From: DASSUW01 sp963803335
GTDB lineage: Bacteria > Actinomycetota > Thermoleophilia > Solirubrobacterales > Solirubrobacteraceae
Reading direction: 5' to 3'
Assembly (NCBI GenBank): GCA_963803335.1
Contig: CAWDME010000001.1
Location: 62,001 to 126,000, forward strand
Length of the DNA: 64,000 nucleotides
In this document: positions 59,926 to 64,000 of the stretch, one piece after another
Layout of the letters: every line of letters starts with the position of its first letter
How positions within the stretch are numbered: the stretch's first letter is position 1
The notes under the pieces: generated by a model
What the model saw: only the letters and a program-made list of their open reading frames with translations
Database searches by the model: none
Told to the model about the DNA's origin: nothing
Position numbers and translations under genes: made by a program

Positions 59926-60585
59926 ATGAGCATGTCAACGTCGCCCGCTCCTCGCCGCCGCGAGCGGCGCGGAGTCGACACCCGCAGACGGATCGAGCAG
60001 GCCGCTGCCGAGCTCTTCACCCGGGCCGGCTACACCGCCACGAGCATGCAGGCCATCGCCGCGACGGCCGGCGTCCACGTGCAGACCATCTATCTCGCCT
60101 ACGGCACCAAGGCCGCCGTGCTCGCCGCCTGCGCCGCGCGCCTGGTGGCCGGCGAGGAGGACCCCGACACGCACCCCAGCCAACGCCGCTGGGCTCGCGA
60201 GATCCAGGCCACCGCCGACCCCCGGCGCAAGATCGAGCTCTACGTCCGCCACGTCGCCGACGTCGCCACTCGCACCACGCCGCTGCTCGACGTGCTCCGC
60301 GCCACCGCACCTTCCGAGCCCGAGGCGGCCGCCTTCCTGACCCACATGGAGCACGGCCGCCGCGAGGGACCCCTGCACCTCCTCGGACCGCTCGCCGGCA
60401 CCGACGCCATCCGGCCCGGCCTCACCCCCGACGACATCGCCGACATCACCTTCGCTCTGGCCTCGCCCGACACCCTGCGCGCCCTCGTGACCGTGCGCGG
60501 CTGGGACCGCCACCGCGCCCAGGACTGGCTCTCCGAGAACCTCACCCGCGAGCTCCTCGCGCACCCCGCCGGCCACACGAGATGA
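59926..60585 (+). CDS. TetR-family transcriptional regulator
   Basis: This 219-residue TetR protein has a DNA-binding domain with AELFTRAGYTATSMQAIAAT, AGVHVQTIYLAYGTKAAVLA. The ligand domain contains RRWAREIQATADPRRKIELY and ends HRAQDWLSENLTRELLAH. ATG codons at 59926 and 59932 are both possible and the message may be leaderless, since the start follows the repeats directly. It most likely represses the divergent glycosyltransferase and itself. Confidence 0.9.
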   Translation: MSMSTSPAPRRRERRGVDTRRRIEQAAAELFTRAGYTATSMQAIAATAGVHVQTIYLAYGTKAAVLAACAARLVAGEEDPDTHPSQRRWAREIQATADPRRKIELYVRHVADVATRTTPLLDVLRATAPSEPEAAAFLTHMEHGRREGPLHLLGPLAGTDAIRPGLTPDDIADITFALASPDTLRALVTVRGWDRHRAQDWLSENLTRELLAHPAGHTR

Positions 60586-60609
60586 GAGCCGTCCGGCCCG
60601 GCGCGGGCC

Positions 60610-61344
60610 TTACAGCAGCGCGGCGATCATCGCGTCGGCGACGAAGCGCCCGTAGCGGGTGGGTGACCACCCCCGCCGGAGGACGAGGAGCTCGTAGAGC
60701 TCGGGCGAGCTGTAGCTCCACAGTACGTCGGCGGCGAGGGCGAGCGTGACGTCATGGCGCAGGTGGCCGGCGTCGCGCAGGCGACGGGCGTTGTCGGTCA
60801 TCCGGCGCAGGCGGTCGGCGTCGAGCTCGTCGCGCAGCCCGCGGACATTCGGGTCCACGGCCGCGGCGTCGCGGATGAGCAGCAGGATCGGCGGTGCGCG
60901 CGGGGCCAGCTCGGCGACGAACGCCCCCCACGCGCGAATGATGACGCGCGGGTCCGGCTCGCGGGCCTGGATCTCGTCGGAGCGCTCCTCGGCCGGCCGC
61001 GGCTGTTCGCCGGCGAGCGCGCGATCGCGGATCGCGCGGACGAGTCCGGGCTTGCCGCCGAACGACTTGTAGATCAGGTCCGGCGAGACACCGGCATCGG
61101 AGGCGATCGCGGCGATCGTGGCGGCGGCGTAGCCATCGCGCAGCAACCGCCGCTCGGCGCTGTCGAGGATGCGCAGCCGCGTGCGCCGCGCCTGCTCGCG
61201 CCGGCCGCTGCCGTCGTAGGAGCGGGTTGGCTTGACATCGCGCGTTCGTGGCTCATAGTCGATTTCGTTCCAGTCTACTCGAATGAAAGTGGGTGGCGCC
61301 GTGGAACGGACCGCCGCATTCGTCGAGCGCCTCCTGGGCGCCAC
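60610..61344 (-). CDS. TetR-family transcriptional regulator
   Basis: A TetR protein of up to 244 residues. The DNA-binding domain is RILDSAERRLLRDGYAAATI, AAIASDAGVSPDLIYKSFGG with KPGLVRAI following. The ligand domain includes ELAPRAPPILLLIRDAAAVD and ends GRFVADAMIAALL. The only clear in-frame start is the GTG at 61344, which lies inside the divergent SnoaL-like gene; the first 50 residues may therefore not be translated, or a rare start near 61265 is used. It probably controls the divergent pair at 61283-62556. Confidence 0.8.
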   Translation of the reverse strand: MAPRRRSTNAAVRSTAPPTFIRVDWNEIDYEPRTRDVKPTRSYDGSGRREQARRTRLRILDSAERRLLRDGYAAATIAAIASDAGVSPDLIYKSFGGKPGLVRAIRDRALAGEQPRPAEERSDEIQAREPDPRVIIRAWGAFVAELAPRAPPILLLIRDAAAVDPNVRGLRDELDADRLRRMTDNARRLRDAGHLRHDVTLALAADVLWSYSSPELYELLVLRRGWSPTRYGRFVADAMIAALL

Positions 61345-61708
61345 GAACGACCACGACGTCGACGGTGTCGTGGCGTGCTTTGCCGACGACTACGAGAACC
61401 AGACCCCGGCCCATCCGGCGCGGGGCTTCCACGGGCCCGAGCAGGTGCGCCGCAACTGGGAGCAGATCTTTGCCTTCGTGCCGGATCTCGAAGCCCGCGT
61501 CGTGCGGCAGGCGACCGACGGCGCGACGATCTGGACGGAATGGGACATGAGCGGCACGCGGCGCGACGGCAGCCGGCACGAGATGCGTGGCGTGATCATC
61601 TTCGGCCTCGACGAGGGGCGAGCCGTGTGGGCGCGGTTCTATCTGGAGCCGGTCGACGCCACAGCCGGAACGTACGACGACGCCGTCCGCGCGCAGGTCG
61701 TGCGGTGA
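61283..61708 (+). CDS. SnoaL/NTF2-like protein (ester-cyclase type)
   Basis: A SnoaL-like protein of 141 residues. FVERLLGATNDHDVDGVVAC and FADDYENQTPAHPARGFHGP open it, QVRRNWEQIFAFVPDLEARV is the core helix and strand, and IFGLDEGRAVWARFYLEPVD ends the cone fold. The ATG at 61283 or the GTG at 61301 may be used. Its stop overlaps the start of the NAD-binding protein (GTGA, 61705-61708). The TetR gene at 60610 is divergent. The substrate is unknown; polyketide-like ligands are usual for the family. Confidence 0.85.
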   Translation: MKVGGAVERTAAFVERLLGATNDHDVDGVVACFADDYENQTPAHPARGFHGPEQVRRNWEQIFAFVPDLEARVVRQATDGATIWTEWDMSGTRRDGSRHEMRGVIIFGLDEGRAVWARFYLEPVDATAGTYDDAVRAQVVR

Positions 61709-62556
61709 TCGTCGCGGTCGCCGGTGCGACGGGACGGCTGGGCAGCCGCGTCGTGGCACGCCTGGCCGCCGCCGGCGTCGAAGTGCGCGTGCTCACGCGC
61801 GAGCCGGCCCGTGCGCGCCACCTGGCCGCGGTGGCGAGCGACATCACCGTGTGCGACGTGCGCGATCGGGCGGCCACGCGCAGCGCCGTGCGCGGCGCGA
61901 GGACACTGGTGTCCGCCGTGCACGGCTTCGCCGGCCCCGGACGCGTCTCGCCGCGCTCGGTCGACCGCGACGGCAACGCCAACCTGATCGATGCCGCGGA
62001 GGCCGCCGGCGCCGACGTGGTGCTGGTGTCCATCGTCGGAGCCGCCGCCGACAGCCCGCTGGAACTCGCGCGCGCAAAACACGCCGCCGAAGAGCACCTG
62101 AAGGCCAGCCGGACCGCATGGACGATCGTGCGCGCCACCGCCTTCGTCGAGCTGTGGGCGGAGATCCTCGAACGCGGCGTCGTCTTCGGCCGCGGCGAGA
62201 ACCCGATCAACTTCGTCTCCGTCGAAGACGTCGCCGCCGCCGTCGAGCGCGCCGTGCTCCGGGCCGACCAGCGCGGGCGCGTCATCGACGTCGCCGGACC
62301 CGAGAACCTGACCCTCAACGACTTGGCGGCCCTCAGCATCGAAGCCGACGGCACGCACAAGACGGTTCGCCACATCCCTCGATGGCTGCTCCGCCTGCTC
62401 GCGCCGCTGAACCGACAGGCACGGGCAGCCCTGGTGATGGACACCGCCGACATGACCTTCGCCGCCGGTCGCAGCAAGGCCGCGCTCCCGACCGGGCGCG
62501 ATGTCCACTGCGCGCTGTCACAGCGCACCCAGCAAAGCACCGCCCTCCGTCCCTGA
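61705..62556 (+). CDS. NAD(P)-binding atypical SDR (NmrA-like)
   Basis: A 283-residue Rossmann protein from a GTG coupled to the preceding stop. VAVAGATGRLGSRVVARLAA is the dinucleotide motif, VRVLTREPARARHL follows with an Arg that suggests NADP(H), and NANLIDAAEAAGADVVLVSI is the NmrA/SDR_a5 block. There is no YxxxK, so it may be a redox sensor or a reductase of the atypical group. It forms a two-gene unit with the SnoaL-like protein. Confidence 0.9.
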   Translation: MIVAVAGATGRLGSRVVARLAAAGVEVRVLTREPARARHLAAVASDITVCDVRDRAATRSAVRGARTLVSAVHGFAGPGRVSPRSVDRDGNANLIDAAEAAGADVVLVSIVGAAADSPLELARAKHAAEEHLKASRTAWTIVRATAFVELWAEILERGVVFGRGENPINFVSVEDVAAAVERAVLRADQRGRVIDVAGPENLTLNDLAALSIEADGTHKTVRHIPRWLLRLLAPLNRQARAALVMDTADMTFAAGRSKAALPTGRDVHCALSQRTQQSTALRP

Positions 62557-62609
62557 CTAGCTCACCCCGCTGCGGCCGAGCAACGGGGGGCCAGCGGATC
62601 GCTCCGGGA

Positions 62610-63071
62610 CTACGACGCGGCCCGAGCGAGCATCTCCATGTCGATTTGGGCGAGCAGCGGTCCGGCCGTCTCGGGGTCCGGTGCGCCGTTCGCGGACACT
62701 TGCTCCATGACCTCGAACATCTGGTTCGCGCGGGTGGGGTTGGACAGGATCATCAGCATCCGCACCGGCTCCTCGCCGGCGACAGACATCGTGTGCGCGA
62801 CGCCCGGAGGGATGCTGACGAACGTGCCGGGGACGGCGATCCTGCGGTCGTCGTCGACCTGCAGGTCGAGCCGGCCGGAGAGCAGGTAGAGCACCTCGGC
62901 CATCTCGCGGTGGAGATGCAGCGGCGGCTCGAATCCGCCCGGCGCGAGTGTCGTTTCGGCGACGACGAACGCGTCCCCGGTCGCGGCGCCGTCGGCCTTG
63001 GCCGTGACGGTCGTTCCAGCCAGATCGATGGTGCGGATGCCCTCGCCGGGCTCCTGGATCGTGGCACTCAT
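62610..63071 (-). CDS. Cupin-domain protein
   Basis: This single-domain cupin has 153 residues from the ATG at 63071, with GGAGGG upstream. PPLHLHREMAEVLYLLSGRL is cupin motif 1 with both His and the Glu, and VPGTFVSIPPGVAHTMSVAG is motif 2 with the final His, so a metal site is complete. The C-terminal 50 residues are helical (ANQMFEVMEQVSANG, LLAQIDMEMLARA). It is not decayed, unlike the cupin at 56351. Role unknown. Confidence 0.9.
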   Translation of the reverse strand: MSATIQEPGEGIRTIDLAGTTVTAKADGAATGDAFVVAETTLAPGGFEPPLHLHREMAEVLYLLSGRLDLQVDDDRRIAVPGTFVSIPPGVAHTMSVAGEEPVRMLMILSNPTRANQMFEVMEQVSANGAPDPETAGPLLAQIDMEMLARAAS

Positions 63072-63172
63072 CGCGGTTCCCTCCAGTGGTGGTGGACAGG
63101 TCGAGCGCAAATACATGGCTCCAAGGGGAGCCGATGGCCGTGTTCAGCCCGAGTAAGGCGGGGCCTGGACGA

Positions 63173-63511
63173 CTACGCGCTATGGGCCGCAACCTCGCGA
63201 GCGGTGTCCTCGTAGATCTGCCAGCCGGCCACCTTGCCGTCGCGCAGCGTCCAGACCATCGCCCACTCGTTGTCGTACGAGCGGCGCGTCTCCTTGACTC
63301 GCGCGTGTAGCGAGCCGAGGACGGCGACGCGATCGCCCTGGGCGAGAAACTCGGTCGGAGCGAACTCGTCGATCTGCAACGTCTCGTCGGTGCGGGCGAA
63401 GAAGCGGCCAACCCCCTCCCGCCCGCTATAGCGGCCAGCGTGCGGCACCTCCGGCGAGCCCGGGTCGAACCAGACAACGTCGTCCGTCAACTGATCGAGG
63501 ATCGCGGGCAC
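63173..63511 (-). CDS. SnoaL/NTF2-like protein, N-terminus probably lost
   Basis: A 112-residue frame that begins in the middle of a helix: PAILDQLTDDVVWFDPGSPE and HAGRYSGREGVGRFFARTDE, ending DGKVAGWQIYEDTAREVAA. Complete family members carry about 20 more residues before PAILDQL. The DNA before the start reads on as RGPKARGD in frame but has no start codon or ribosome site nearby, so the gene may be 5'-truncated. Confidence 0.65.
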   Translation of the reverse strand: MPAILDQLTDDVVWFDPGSPEVPHAGRYSGREGVGRFFARTDETLQIDEFAPTEFLAQGDRVAVLGSLHARVKETRRSYDNEWAMVWTLRDGKVAGWQIYEDTAREVAAHSA

Positions 63512-63822
63512 ATCCCCACGCGCCTTGGGGCCGCGACGTCTGACGCTCGTTCACGTCAGTCCACCGGCAGTCAGCTATGCGAGAGCCTCGGCATGCGCCC
63601 GAGGACGAGATCGCCCGGGTCGTAGCCACCTGCCTGACCGAGCAGACCGCGGCGGTCGCCCGCGCTTAGGGCGCCCTGATGTCCGGCCACCGAGCGAGCG
63701 CCGTTTGCGACTGGGCGCGCCGGCATCGCCGGGACCGCGTCGTCGCGGGCGCTCACCGGGTCGCCTCTATCCGGCGCTCCCGGTTCACCGGACACTTGGT
63801 TGGTGAACGCGGCGATCATGCC
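63512..63822. other. Intergenic region without a recognised gene
   Basis: About 310 bases between the truncated SnoaL-like gene and the frame at the right edge. I see no conserved motif, operator or hairpin. Confidence 0.35.
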
Positions 63823-64000
63823 ATGGCGGGCGACGACCGGACGTCGAACCACGGCGAGGTGCGCCTCGGCCGCTCGGTCACGCTCGGCCCGGTCCGCAGG
63901 CGGAGCGACTGCGATCTCCGCGACCCGCTGCCGGACGCCGCCTGCGCGCCCGGCGCGCGGTACTCGCGCGTCGGCAAGGCGGCGGGTCTGCACGCCTGGC
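63823..64000 (+). CDS. Partial hypothetical protein running off the right edge
   Basis: An open frame from an ATG at 63823 to the edge reads GEVRLGRSVTLGPVRRRSDC, then LPDAACAPGARYSRVGKAAG. The 'PDxxCxPGAxYSxxxK' pattern recalls a small conserved domain of actinobacterial hypothetical proteins, from memory. No ribosome site is evident and only 59 codons are visible. Confidence 0.35.
   Translation, partial: MAGDDRTSNHGEVRLGRSVTLGPVRRRSDCDLRDPLPDAACAPGARYSRVGKAAGLHAW

Noticed and set aside
1..64000. CRISPR arrays, rRNA genes, toxin-antitoxin pairs or known anti-phage systems.
   Set aside because: No regularly spaced repeats, rRNA-like sequence, cas-like proteins or characteristic toxin or defence motifs were seen on either strand.

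Overview
The window is GC-rich DNA with actinobacterial character: GTG starts, 4-nt start/stop overlaps, LuxR-type ATPase regulators, class III-like PHA synthase and F420-type LLM enzymes. Several proteins recall Thermoleophilia (Solirubrobacter/Conexibacter) from memory; that placement is inference. No rRNA, CRISPR array or complete tRNA was seen.

Layout. 1-7.2 kb: two large uncharacterised proteins (one running off the left edge) and a divergent LuxR-family ATPase regulator. 7.2-13.6 kb: a scarred zone with an integrase tail, a tRNA 3'-end fragment, a decayed serine recombinase, a transposase tail and broken dehydrogenases among intact oxidoreductases. 13.6-17.6 kb: a CUT2-type (ribose-like) ABC importer. 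17.6-52.2 kb: a catabolic island of CoA-ester chemistry: three acyl-CoA synthetases, three acyl-CoA dehydrogenases, ETF, a dienoyl-CoA-reductase-like flavoprotein, a crotonase, several SDRs, an APH-like kinase, and a DUF35/thiolase pair. Embedded in it is a polyhydroxyalkanoate (PHA) module (short PhaE-like subunit, PhaC, GNAT) with three phasin-like small proteins. 52.6-64 kb: unrelated accessory genes (YceI, cupins, a GH92 fragment, a frameshifted ABC exporter, a glycosyltransferase, TetR regulators, SnoaL-like proteins), with an IS110 remnant and many broken genes.

The main observation is a palindromic element, consensus near AACTGA-NN-TCAGTT, found in 14 copies with an intact TGA-NN-TCA core and about five weaker ones, nearly all in front of genes between 9.1 and 52.2 kb and often touching a -10 box or start codon. 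It would place the importer, CoA ligases, dehydrogenases, ETF, PHA synthase and phasins in one regulon. Two TetR paralogues with nearly identical recognition helices, each with a copy of the element at its own promoter, are the natural candidate repressors; a third, decayed paralogue lies at 26.6-26.9 kb.

A working model (inference): a substrate is imported, activated to its CoA ester, oxidised by the dehydrogenases with electrons passed to ETF, cleaved by the thiolase/DUF35 pair, and surplus hydroxyacyl-CoA is stored as PHA. The APH-like kinase plus an ACAD10/11-like dehydrogenase suggest 4-hydroxyacyl-CoA handling, as in levulinate catabolism.
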